The position numbers were made by a program, and so were the translations under genes. Below the pieces are notes generated by a model. It saw only the letters and a program-made list of their open reading frames with translations, ran no database searches and was not told the DNA's origin. Below are positions 47,196-59,111 of a DNA stretch of 64,000 nt, piece by piece (positions within the stretch are counted from its first letter, which is position 1; every line of letters begins with the position of its first letter). The DNA comes from Nannochloropsis oceanica (lineage: Eukaryota > Sar > Eustigmatophyceae > Eustigmatales > Monodopsidaceae), in contig CP038116.1 of the NCBI GenBank assembly GCA_004519485.1, positions 620,001 through 684,000 of the forward strand, given 5' to 3'.

Positions 47196-47694
47196 TGTCG
47201 TTGTGTGTGTACGATAACCTTGGCTGGGATTAATTAAAAGGGCAGGAATGGGCAGTGGGATGAGGCGGGGGTCGGAAGTAGGGAGGGGAGGAGGTGAAGG
47301 GAGGGCTTACCTGATGAAAGTTGCTGCGTGACGAGCGAGACGGACAGAGATAGACGCTTTCTTGCGCCCGCGGAGGGAACTGTACTGTGTGCGGTGAATG
47401 ATAGGCGCTATGGTGCACCAATGTGTGGTAAAAAGGGAGGGAGGGAGGAGAGAGGGAGAAACATGTAAAAACCATGGCAGCCTGCTTTTTCCTTGCCTCT
47501 GACATCCAGCACACATACCCCTGACACTAACCCCTCCGTCCACTACCCAGACAGCATCATTGAAGGAAGTCAACGTGCTTCCTAAGCTGATTGTTGGTGG
47601 TGGACTGCGCCATCTCATTCGTTGCCCCCTTCCCACCTTGCCTACCCCATCTCCCTACACCGCACAGCTCGCCACCAAATCGCAGTTTTTTTTA
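47196..47694. promoter_or_regulatory. presumed shared promoter region, truncated membrane protein and SDE2 genes
   Basis: Start codons at 47195 (minus) and 47695 (plus) diverge across 499 bases. An in-frame ATG at 47560 could extend SDE2 upstream, but the ubiquitin-like part begins after 47695. Confidence 0.4.
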
Positions 47695-50600
47695 ATGCCG
47701 TGCCTTGACCGGCACCAGGAACAGGTGGAAGATGGTGAACAGGAAGAGCAGCAGTTCCTTGTCTCCTTGCCATGGTCGGGTAAGACTCGATGCGTCACCC
47801 TTCCCTCCCTCCCCCATCATGGTGGAGGAGGGGGAGAAGGGTATGCCGGCAGGGACGTGGTGAATGCTCTCCTATCCAAAGAGGGCACATTGGAGGAGGA
47901 AGACGATGGGAAGACAGCAGCCATACTTTCGGCCCTGGTCCTGACCCCCTCCCTTCTTGTACTTTGCAATGGCAAGAGGTGCGTACCCAACCGCCCTCCC
48001 TCCCTCCCTCCCTCCCTCCCTCCCTACCTACCTACCTCCTTTCCTCCCTCCCTCCCTTCCTCCCTCCCTTCCTCCCTCCCTCCCTCCCTCGCTGACCTTA
48101 CTCCATTTATCCTTCCATTTTTTGCAGTTACCACCTCCATGAGCATCTTCCCTCCTCCTCCTCTCCCTCCTCCTCCTCTCTCTCCTCCTCCTTCCCGTCA
48201 TCCTTCCCTCTTCCTCTCCTCCTTCGTCTCCATTCCCCTTCATGGGGCCTCAAGGGGGGCAAGGGCGGCTTTGGTGCGATGCTTCGCTCCATGGGCAAAG
48301 GCGCAGGAGTGAAGAAAACGACAGATTTTGGCGCGTGCCGCGATTTGTATGGCAGGCGACTGAGGTGTGAAAGGGAGGGAGGGAGGGAGGGAGGGAGGGA
48401 GGGAGGGAGGGAGGAACAGAATGTCGTTAGGCATCCCTGCAGCTTTTCCTTATCTCCTGTCATTCCGTCCTTTCCTCTCTCCTTCCCTCCCTCCCGCCCT
48501 CCTCCTCTTAGACACGTGAACGACGAGATCCGCCTCAAGAAATGGTTGGAGGACAAGGAGAGGGAGGAGCAAGAACGAGACCGTAAACGAGGGGCAGGGA
48601 GGGAGCGGGGGAATGAGGAAGAGCGAACAGCCAGCGGAATTGACGGATGGTACCTCAGGTAAGTGAGGGAAGAGCGGGTTTCCTCAAGCCCCCCCCTCGA
48701 AAAGTGAAAGTTTTTCCTCTCGGAGAGTCAACTCCAAACCGCCCCCTCCCTCCCTCCCTCCCTCCCTCCCTCACTGCACCCTCAGCGTACCCTCCTGGGC
48801 AGACATAAAGAAGCCTTCGGGCGCTCAACGGCGCAAACCCCTCCATCAGACGAAGCTCAAGACTGTACTTTGTCAGAACTGGCTCGAGGCCCGCATGGGA
48901 AGGTACCTCCCTCCCTCCCTCCCTCCCTCCCTCCCTCCCTCCCTCCCTCCCTCCCTCCCTCCCTCTCTGTATCTCTCTCCGTCTGGCGTCCGCCAAAGTG
49001 GGCCTCGCCCTTTCTTCTTCTTCTCCTCCCCCCCCTTTGGCCCTTCTCCTCCCTCCCTCCCTCCCTCCTTCCCTCCCTCCCTCCCTCCCTCCCTCCCTCC
49101 CTCCCTAGGCGTGGCCCTCCCCCTGGGGCCCCGAATTGGTGGGGATGCGCAGCCGGTCGATCGTGCACGTTCGCGCACGGAGAGGAAGAATTAAGAGGGG
49201 TAAGGAGGGAGGGAGGGAGGGAGGGAGGGAGGGAGGGAGGGAGGGAGGAAGGGAGGAAGGGAGGGACATATGAATCATTATTTTTAACGCTCCTCTTCCC
49301 TCCTTCCCCTCCTCCTTCCCTCCCCCCCTCCCTCAGGAAGGGAAGGAGGCGTTGGAACTCCTGGAGAAGGATAGGAGAGAGGCGGAACGTGCAGCAGCAG
49401 CAGAAGCCTATATGGGCTCATCCGCTCTTGTCCCTCCCGTTGATATGGAGGTATGCCCTCCCTCCCCCCCTCCCTCCCTCCCGGCCGGGGAGCTGTCGTG
49501 TAATTGTAGTCACCCTCCCCCCCTCCCTCCCTCCCTCCCTCCCTCCCTCCCTCCCAGAACGCCGTCATGGAGGGCCTTCGACGCGAGGCCCAAGCGAGGA
49601 AGAGAGGCAAGGCTGGCCCCCTCGAGCTCCACCCATCCTACCTGGAAGAGGGGGAGGGTCCGAAGGAGGGAGGGCGGGAGGGCGGTGGAAGAGGAGGAGG
49701 AGGAGGGCGGGGAAGGGAAGGAGGAGGAAGTGCGGCCGTGCTGCCTTTGGATTTTGGAGCGGGTGAGAAGGAAAATATTGCTCCCTCCCGCCCTCCCTCC
49801 CTCCCTCCCTCCCTCCCTTGTGCGCTCCTTTCTCGCAGCTTTCCGTCCCTCCTACCCAGCCCGCCCTCCCTCCCTCCCTCCCTCCCTCCCTCAGGCCCAT
49901 CCTCCTCCAGGCATTCTACCCAGCAGCAGTGCTCATGGATGGTGCCCCTCTCGGGCTCGGTCAGCATATCGAGTCAAGGAGGGATAGAGGGGGGGGTAGT
50001 GGGGGAATTCGCCACTGTCCTGGTGCCGCTCAAGGGGGAGGGAGGGAGGGAGGGAGGGAGGGAGGGAGGGAGGGAGGGGGGGCGATGGTATTGGGAGGTG
50101 GAGGCGGTGGGAGCGGAGGGGAGTGTGCAGGTAGGGAGGAAGGGAGGGAGGGAGGGGGGATGGCGGGGAAAGAAAGAGTGCCTGTCTTGAGCCATTTCAA
50201 CCAATTTACACCTTCTTGTCTTTCCCTCCCTCCCTCCCTCCCTCCCTCCTTTCCTCCCTCCCTCCCTCCCTCCCAGATCGGCTGGGTCAACGGTCATTTT
50301 GAAGCAGACGCCAACGAAGGTGCCTCCCTCCCTCCCTCCCTCCCTCCCTCCCTCCCTCCCTTTGGCTCCGTCCACTCCCAACTTGCACGTCCCACCACAC
50401 CCTCCCTCCCTCCCTTCCTCCCTTCCCTCCTCCCTCCCTCCCTCAGGCGACGGAGTAGGGGATGACCAAAACTCTTGGGCCTACGACCCGGCGGGTCGGC
50501 GGCTGTGGCACAATCAGAGGGAGGAGGTCGTGGCGGGAGAGGGAGAGAAGTGGGAGGTAGGTAGGTAGGGAGTGAGGGAGGGAGAGAGAGTGGGAGGGAG

Positions 50601-52005
50601 AGAGGGAGGGAGAGAGGGAGGGAGAGATACGTCTGACACATATCTGTCCTTGCGATCGTGGGTGCTATAGCCACTTCTGATCCCTCCCTCCCTCCCTCCC
50701 TCCCTCCCTCCCTCCCTCCCTAGGTGGGCGATGTCCTAGGCATCTTGCTGGATCTGACGCCTCACCAGCCCAAGGCGGGAGGGAGGGAGGGAGGGAGGGA
50801 AGGGCCACGGGAAGGAGGACGAATCACCTATTTTTTGAATGGAAAGCCAACGGGCGCTGCCTTTGAAGATATTCCTCTCTCTTCTTCCGCGGCTGCTGCC
50901 GCCGATGGAGAGGAAGGAGGAAGGTGAGGGAGGGGAGGGGGAAAAAGTCAATCGAGATCGAACGTGAGACTCCTTTCGTCCCTTCGTTCCTCCCTCCCTC
51001 CCTCCCCCCCTCGCAGCCATCGAACGTGTAACTGATTTTCTCCTTTCCTCCCCTCCCTCCCTCCAGCCCTCCTCTCCGCCATCTGTACTACCCTGCCCTC
51101 TCTCTCGACGAGGGCGACGCCGTGCGGGTCAACATTGGCCTGAGCCCTTTCGCCTTTTTTCCCTCCGAGGAAGAGGAGAAGGGAGGGAAAATTCATGTAG
51201 GCAGGAGGGAGGGAGGGAGGGAGGGAGGGAGGGAGGGAGGGAGGGCGGGCGGGTGGGACTTGCCTCTCAGGCATTGACATTCATCTTCCCTCCCTCCCTC
51301 CCTCCCTCCCTCCCTCCCTCCCCCCTGATAGGCTGTCGCGGATGCGCTGACAAACAAAGACGAACAGGAGGAGACGGAGGAGGAGAAAGAGACAAGCGCG
51401 CAGTCTCCCCCTCCCTCCCTCCCTCCCCCTCCCTCCTTTTCCACCTCTTCTTCTTCTGCTACCTCTCAAGCAGCCGTAAAGCCTGCAAAGGGGAAGGAGG
51501 GAGGCAAGAAGCGAGAGAAGGAGGGAGGGAAGGTGAAGGGAAGAGCGCCTCCTCCCTTTGAAGACGAGCCAGCCTACTTGGACTTGACATCTTTTTCTTC
51601 TGCTCACGAACTGGAGGTAGGGAGGGAGGGAAGGAGAGGGAGGGGGAAAGGGAGGGAAGGAGTGAGGAGACGTAAGCTGCACATGATGGTGGGGGCCAGA
51701 ATACGATCTAGAGATCTCTCGTCCATCCGCGCTCCCTCCTTCCCTCCCTCCCTCTCTCCCTCCTTCCCTTCAGCCCCTGGTCTCAATCTTTTGAAAGCCC
51801 ACCCTATAAATTCAGAACCCTCCCTCCCTCCCTCCCTCCCTCCCTCCCGTAGCCCCTGGGCTTGGATAGGCTGAAGGCCGCCCTCCTTTATTGGGGTGTC
51901 AAGTGCGGAGGCACGCTTGAAGAGCGAGCCACTCGCTTATTCTCTCTGAAGGGAGTGAAGGACATGGGAGACATCAACCCGAAGCTCCTGGCAAAGAAGA
52001 AGTAG
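47695..52005 (+). CDS. SDE2: SDE2 homologue with added CCCH zinc finger and SPRY domain
   Basis: Fourteen exons, 47695..47978, 48128..48364, 48512..48658, 48786..48902, 49109..49199, 49337..49450, 49558..49762, 49895..50130, 50277..50319, 50447..50556, 50724..50923, 51067..51196, 51332..51616 and 51853..52005, close in frame to 783 residues, all GT-AG. A ubiquitin-like N-terminus ends at the processing motif [17 protein letters not shown], followed by [20 protein letters not shown], as in SDE2 of fungi, plants and animals. Next is a CCCH-type finger (LCQNW ... [14 protein letters not shown]), then a SPRY domain ([60 protein letters not shown]). The C-terminal SAP-like motif is [20 protein letters not shown] ... 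[14 protein letters not shown]2 acts in pre-mRNA splicing and genome stability after cleavage at the GG site. Several GGGA tracts are retained as REGG loops. Confidence 0.88.
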
Positions 52006-53605
52006 TGGCACTCTTTTTACTTTCCCCACTCCTTTTCTCCCTCCCTCCCTCCCTCCCTCCCTCTTTGCACCCATGCGCTTTATGCATACCTTACCATGAG
52101 AACAAGTTGTTCGCGAAAATTCATTTCGTTCAGACCCGAGGCTGCGTCTCTGTCAGCAACAAGTAGGTTGGAAGGGAGGGGGGAGGGAGGGAGGGAAGGA
52201 GGACGAGGAGACGTGTGCCTGAAAGCTTTCACAGAAGTCATCGACATTGCTTCAGTGGAAAGTACCAAAATCGCATCTGTTGAGGCATGTTGGCGGTTAT
52301 TCACGCGCGAGAAAACTAAGGGGAGAGAGAAGGAAGGGAGGGAGGGACGGAGGAAAGGACGGAGGAAGGGACGGAGGGAGGAACAGAGGGAGGAAGATGA
52401 ATAGCCTACCAAAGAAAAACAAGAATGACGGGCAAGGGAGGGAGGGAAGCCATGTTCATTGGTCTGGTATTCTGATACGTCCTTATAAGTGGTTCTTCCA
52501 TCTCAGGTATCAGATGTACGTATATGCGTGTACATGAGTGTCAAACTTTTTCCTCCTTGTTCTTCGTTCCTACCCTTCCCATTCCTTTTTTCGTCTTCGT
52601 CGTCTTTCTCATCTTTTCCGCTGTCTTCGCTTTCTTCATCCTTTTTTTTAATTCATCCCCTTCATATTTGTTTGTCTTTCTCCTAAATGTATCGCAGTAA
52701 TATACGATGAATAATATGATAGATCCATTCATTAAATATTTCTATAATTATTTTCATTGTGATGTCGCTGCGGCTCCCATTGCTCTTCTATTATTTATAG
52801 TTCATTCCATTGCCTGAGTTTGTGTGCGTGTGACTGCATATCTTTCTCCCGGCTCTTCATCATTTTGGCTCTCCCCCTCTTTCCCGTCTCGCTCTATCTT
52901 TGTCTCATTCTTTCTGTTCTCTCTCTCTATCTATCTATCTCCACTCTTCTTTAGTCGTTCCATCTCTCACACTCACACACCCACGCATACTCTCCACGCA
53001 TACTCTCTCTCCCTCTCACTCTTTCTCTATCTTATCTCGTATTCTCCTCTTTCTTGTTTGCATTCGCTTATTGTACCCGACGCAGGGCACACATGCACAC
53101 GTGAGAGACGACACGCAAATACGTATGAGATACATGCAGGGGGAGGTGCCCTGACTAGTAATAAGTTCAAAGCGTCCGGATAAGTGATAAGTATAAATGC
53201 ATGGATACACGACGCACATGGTTGTAATGAAAGGGCAAGGCAGGAAGCAAGGGAGGGAGGGAGGAAGGGAGGGAGGGAGGGAGGGAGGGAGAGGCGTTTT
53301 TCAAAAATGGTACAGTCAGTCTCTCCTGCTCTCCTCCTGCTACTACTAGTGCTGTTGCTAGTTCTGGTGCTGCTACTACAAACTACTCTTATTCATTTCT
53401 GCTGCTTCTTCCCTTTCGACTCTTTTTCTATCTTTGTGTGTGGCTTTTCTTCGTCCTTGTCTTCTTGGACTTGACGTGCTTACCGGTCTTCTTCCCTTGC
53501 TGTTACTGCTGCTCTCCTCTCTCAAAACTCTTTCTCGCTTCAATTACCTCGATTCAAAATGATGTTGTGAAAGGGAGGGAAGGAGGAGGAGAAGGAAGGA
53601 GGGCC
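52006..53605. other. 1.6 kb convergent intergenic region, no gene seen
   Basis: Lies between the 3' ends of SDE2 and the Gln-rich gene. Holds pyrimidine-rich low-complexity DNA (52550-53060), a GGGA tract (53254-53291) and AT-rich DNA near 52690-52760. Open frames are short and compositionally biased. Confidence 0.5.
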
Positions 53606-55876
53606 TTACAATCGCATCGCTCCCTGCAAAGAGACATGGTTCCGATGCAGGGAAAACAAGCCCCCGTACGCTTGTAAGAGGGCCTTGAGAGGGACACTCT
53701 TCACCGTCTCCTTACTCCCCAGTTTATGCTTCAATAAACCCCGTAGTTTGGATACTGTGGTCGTGCCGCCGATGCTACGCAACTCCTCCACGATCAGACT
53801 CACGTACACCGAGTCCCTCATCGGCTCCACGGGCCACGCCTGGGTAGGGACGAAGTGATTGTTCGTCAAAATCTGTAGAACAGGACACCCGGATGCACCC
53901 CCGCCGGCGTTGGCTGCGGCGATTAGACTGAGAGGGGAGGAGGCGGAGGAGGAGGAGGAGGGGGAAAGAGAAAGGCCGACGCTGGGTCCTCCCTGTCCGC
54001 TGCCGCAGGAGGTGCTGCCGCTGCCGCTGCCGCTACTGCTTAGGCTGGTGGTGCTGCTGCTGTTGCTGATCCCGGGGGGCGGTGGCAAGGACGCATGGAA
54101 AGCGGAGGAGGAGGAGGAGATGGCAGAGGGGAGGAAGTGTCCTGTGGGCCCTAGGTCGGAAGAGGATAGGTGGAGGGGCCGAAGGAAGGGGGAATGCCCG
54201 CTCCCTTCTTCCGTACCACCCCCCCTTCCCCCCCCTTGACGCATTCCCCCTCCTTGCTGCTGCTGCTGCCGCTGTTGCTGCTCCAGCTCCTGCTGCCCGA
54301 CCAGGGAGGAAGAGGGAGTGGAGGGGGCCAGCGAAAGAGGCGCAAACATATCATCTATCAACGACAACGCCCCTCCCTCCCTCCCTCCCTCCCTCCCTCC
54401 CTCCCTCCCTCTCTCAGTCTCCCACATGCCGACCAACTGCTCTCGGCTCCCCCCGCTCCCCCTCCTCACCAATCCCCCCTCGCCCGCGTCCTCCCTCCTT
54501 TCCTCCCCCACTCCCAACAATCCCCCCGAGAGGTTGTTTTTATCCATTGACCATATGTTAGCAAAACTGTTGCTCCGAGAGGGAGCGCGATTCGGAATCC
54601 CTCCTCCTCTTCCTCCTCCGAAAGCATTAGATGATTCTTCTTCTCGTCCTTCCTCTTCCAGCTGACGCTGGGGGGAACCAGCAGTGGCAGCAGCAGCTGT
54701 CAAACTATTACTACTAGAGTGCCTTGAGCCATTTGTCATAGTCGACAACCGCATCCCCCCTCCCTCCCTCCTTCCCTCTCCTTTCCCTTCTCCTTCTGCT
54801 GTTGCTGCTGCTGCTGCTGCTGCTCCACGCATCAAGTCCTCCAGCCTTTCCTCCATCCCTCCCAGGCCCTGATTCGCAGACGAGGTCGAGAGAGTCAGAG
54901 GCAAGGACAAATAGCTCCCTGATGCCGACTTGGAAACCATACCCGGAACAGGTGAAGAGAGCGGCAAATTCCCTCCTTGTCCCCCTTCCCTCCCTCCTTC
55001 CCACCCTCCCCCTCCGCGGGGTGCCGACATGGAGGCCATAGTAAGATGGGAGAAGGAGTAGGCAGGAGTGGGGGGGGAGGAGGAGGAAGAGGAGGAGGAG
55101 GACGGGAAGGGGGAAGGGGGGAGAGGCGGGAAGCGAGTGGTGTAGTCACCGAGAACCCCTTCCTCAATCTCACCTTCCCTCCCTCCCTCCATTGCTGCTG
55201 TTGCTGCTGCTCCCGCTACGGCTGCTGCTGCCGACTCAATCTCACCTTCCCTCCCTCCCTCCATTGCTGCTGTTGCTGCTGCTCCCGCTACGGCTGCTGC
55301 TGCCGACTCAATCTCACCTTCCCTCCCTCCCTCCATTGCTGCTGTTGCTGCTGCTCCCGCTACCGCTGCTGCTGCCGCAGAGATATTATCCCTCCCTCCC
55401 TCCCTCCCTCCCCGCTGTAGACTACTCGCGGAGTGTCTGCGCTGGAGAGGGATGCTCATCTGGTTTAACATCCCGCCCTCCCTCCCGCCCTCCCTCCCGC
55501 CCTCCCTCCCGCCCTCCCTCCCGCCCTCCCTCCCTTCCTGACTCCCTCCTTGACTACCTCCCTCCCTCTCAGCCCCCAGTCGCAAGCGCTGGTCACGTAA
55601 AGGCACATCCCGGGGCATGGGGGAGGGAGGGAAGGCCGGGAGAAAGGAGAGGGAGGAGGAGGAGGAGGAGGAGGAGGGATTGTCGTTCCTTAGCCGTTGC
55701 TGCTGGTACTGCTGGTGCTGCATATGTTGGTGATACACTGATTCCATCTGCTGCTGCTGCTGCTGCTGCTGTTGGGCCAGGGTCACCATTTTCGCTGCTG
55801 TTGTTGCTTCTCTTTCCCTCGCTAGCAACACCCGCTGCTGCAGATCCTGGATTGTCTGAGCATATGCAGATGCAGA

Positions 55877-55931
<55 letters not shown>

Positions 55932-55980
55932 CCTCCGACCGCTTGTGCCCCTCCTCCCCCTCCCCCTCCCCATCCAACCC

Positions 55981-56015
<35 letters not shown>

Positions 56016-56531
56016 GCAGCAGTTGCCATCAGTAGTCCCTTGTGCAGCAGGGTGACGCAATCGTTCTTTGGGATCCGATCCACTCGGAACAACGCCTGAT
56101 GCCGCTCGAGCATGAACAAGAGCCCTCCGTACCTCTCTCTGACTTTTGCGAGGACCTTGGTTCCTAGCCGCGCCCGGAGGGTGTTGGCGAGCTCCACTGC
56201 CTTTAAGGCATAGTTGGCGGCGCTAGAGAGGATGTCTCTCGTGGCTTGGACGACTTCGTTTTCGAGATTGTGGTCTTGCGGCCATGCCGCGCTCTTGCCG
56301 GTGTTGCTGGTGGTGGTGCCATTGTGGTGCTGGTGGAGGTTGGTCGTGTTGAGGCTGCTGGTGCTGGATAGGAGGTCCAAGGAGGAAGAAGAGGTGGAGG
56401 AGGAGGAGGAGGAGGAGGAGGAGGAGGAGGAGGAGGAGGAGCGGTAGTGATGCGATGGAAGAGGAGCAGGCCTGGGCGGGTGGGAGGAGGAGGGGGACAG
56501 CGATGAGAAGGACGAAGAGAGGGAACCACAC

Positions 56532-56575
<44 letters not shown>

Positions 56576-58040
56576 TTGGTGCTGCTGCTGTTGGTACAGG
56601 GAGGGCGAGGAGGAGTGTTTCCCCCCCCCTCCCGCACCATACATGGCAAGCAACATCTGCTGCTGCTGCTGCTGCTGGGCTGGGGAAAGAAAGGCAGGTA
56701 TGGCCCCACCAGAGAGAGAGCGCATTAGAGGGGCCGGGCCGCCACGAGCTGTCAGAGAGGATGAGGTAGGGAGGGATGGAGGTAGGGGCGTACGGTGCAA
56801 TACACCTACTACTCCTCCTCCTCCTACGGCCTTCTGTTCCCCCATCCCTCCCCGTTCCTCTCCGTACGATGGCTGCTGGAAGAGCTGCTGTTGCTGCTGC
56901 TGGTGGTGGTGGGGGGAGTTGTTCTGCTGGGGTGCGACGGTTAGACCGTTACCATGTCCTCCCTCCCTCCCTCCTCCTCCCATCGATGACAAAGAGGACG
57001 AGGACGGATACGTATCCCTCCATACCTCAATTCCTCCCTCCATCCCTCTCTCCCTCCCTCCTTCCATCTCTCCCTCATTCATCAACAAAACGTGATTGAA
57101 TGGCGGGTCATTCGCAAAGGCAAATATATGTGGGTAATCGGCCAGAAAGGCAGTCAGCCCCCCGTGCGACGACTTCAACAGAGAATAAAAATCCGGGTGG
57201 AGGCGCGCGAGGGCCGAACCAAGATTAGCAGCAGTTATGACACCCCCCTTCTGACGAATGAATAGCGTGATCCATTCCACCATGGGCCGGGATTGATAGG
57301 GGTGGAGGAGGGGGGAAGGTGGGGAGGGAAGGGGGGGGGGTTGTGTCGGTGCTTGTTGGTAGTGGTCGTGGTGCTGGTGCTGGTGCTGTTGTTGTTGCTG
57401 TGGAGGCTGGTGCTGGTGATGATAGTGCTGTTGCTGTTGTTGTTGTTGCTGCTGCTGCTGTGGAGGGTGGTGCGCGTGGGCGTTGGGAGAGAAGCTATTA
57501 CTGCTGCGGCTACTGTTGATGTCACCGACATGGCTAGTGGCGGTGCTGCTGCTGCTGCTGCTCCTGTTCATCCCTCCCGAGCACGGCGAAGAAGCACGCA
57601 CGTCACCATTTCCTCCCACGTATAGTCCGGTCCGAGCCCCTTCTCGTCTTCCTCCTCCTCCATCACCTGCAGCGCAACCTTCATAGAAGACTGCTGCTGC
57701 AGCAGAAGCTACACCTGCTCTGCTGCTATCAGCGCTATCCGTCGGTGATAATGACGCAAACAAACCCTGCTGCTGCTGCTGCTGCTGCTGTTGGATGTGC
57801 AGTAGGTGTTCCAACTGCAGCTGCTGCTGCTGTTGCCGCCAGCGATCCATGTCTCCTTCTCCTCCTGCATCCCCAAATACACTTTCAGAGAAGGAACGAG
57901 GCCGCACTGGCTGCACCTTTCTGTCCTGATTCAGTCCTCCCTCCCCCCCTGCGTGCTTCTCCTCTTGCTGCTGCTGCTGCTGTTGAAGGTGTTGATGCTT
58001 GTCTCGGTACTGGTGGTGCTGGTATTGCTGCTGCTGGTGG

Positions 58041-58073
<33 letters not shown>

Positions 58074-59111
58074 ACAGAAATCCGAGGGGGCGATGCCTGG
58101 GAGAAGGAGAGCGAACAGGTTGAGGAGGGGGGGGGGGAGGGATGGAAGGAGATGGTGGTGGAGGAGAATGAAGGGGAAGACCGACTCTCTCTTTCTTTGA
58201 AGCCAGTTAGTGGGGTTTCTTGCCGGCCGAGGCCGAATGAGGGAGGGAGGGAGGGAGGGAGGGAGGGAGGGAGGGAGGGAGGTATTGCCTGCAAACGCGA
58301 ACGCTCCTAGACCAAACTGGGAGGGCAGTGCGGGAGGAGGTAAGTGGAGGGAGGAGGAGGAGGAGGAGGAGGAGGAGGTAGTGAGGGAAGGTGAGGTACT
58401 GAAGGAGAAAGGTCCTCGTTCTCCACCTGCTACACCTGCGACACCTGCTTTTGCTAATGTTGCTGCTGCTGGTGGTGCTGCTGCTGCAGCAGGTGGTGCT
58501 GTTCCTGCGCTGGGACCATTCACATCTGAAATTGGCGCGAACGGTGGGGAAAAAGAGGAGTAGGTGGCACCAAACGGATGGAAGGGAGGACTGCTGCTGC
58601 TGCCGTTGCTGTTGCTGTTGCTGCTGCTGTCGCTATTGGGGGCCGTCGACGTAGTCGTCGTCTCCATAATCAACCCTGTGGCTGACGAGGACGAGGAGGA
58701 CGAAGAGGAGGTGGATGTGATGCTATCATCACCTGCCGAATTCAGGCTCCCTGTGGAAGGTACACTACTTATTCTTGCGCCTCTGCCCTCATGAAGCGAC
58801 AGGGACGGCAATGGCGGTAGCACTGCTGGTGGCGAGGATGAGGGCGATGTGGAGGAGGAGGAGGACGAATAGCACGGCGTGTCATCCCCACCGCTGCAGA
58901 TGCTGTCGTTCCTTGGTACTATTTCTTCTTTTAAATCGGTGGTGCCGACAAGGATTGGTTTGTAGAGGGGGGGGGCCTCGCCGGCTGGCCCGCAATTGGC
59001 TTCCGAGGTCAGGTGGCCGATGTTCGTCATGGCTCTACTCTCATCGCAGCTGCTGTTCTTCATGATGTTGCTGCTGCTGCGGCTGCCGCTGCTTTCTGAG
59101 CTTTTTGACAT
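53606..59111 (-). CDS. very large Gln/Ser-rich protein with three winged-helix-like repeats
   Basis: Two minus-strand exons, 59111..58289 and 58218..53606, join in phase 1 through a GC-AG intron to 1811 residues. Most of the chain is Gln, Ser, Ala and Gly runs. Three ordered segments resemble each other: WITLFIRQKGGVITAANLGS ... HGGLTAFLADYPHIFAF ... HVLLMNE; ANTLRARLGTKVLAKVRERY ... GGLLFMLERHQALFRV ... CVTLLHK; and IVEELRSIGGTTTVSKLRGL ... YGGLFSLHRNHVSLQ at the C-terminus. Each ends 'YGGL..hL..h..lF....d.V.L', which recalls winged-helix modules of the LOTUS/OST-HTH type; the family assignment is tentative. Likely a nuclear or RNA-granule regulator with prion-like disordered regions. Three 24-residue tandem repeats lie in the middle. 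Confidence 0.72.
55166..55380. repeat. 72-base tandem repeat, three copies, coding
   Basis: A 72-base unit with CTCAATCTCACCTTCCCTCC at its left end occurs about three times at 55163-55378, keeping frame and coding 24 residues each (EGGREGEIESAAAAVAGAA plus five more) in the Gln-rich protein. Copies are nearly identical, so the expansion is recent. Confidence 0.92.
55867..55930. repeat. (CTG)n triplet tract, coding poly-Ala
   Basis: About 17 uninterrupted CTG units on the plus strand (GCA in the sense frame) encode a poly-Ala run. Other CTG/CAG tracts coding poly-Gln lie at 55748-55775, 55982-56016, 56528-56575 and 58040-58074. Confidence 0.92.
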
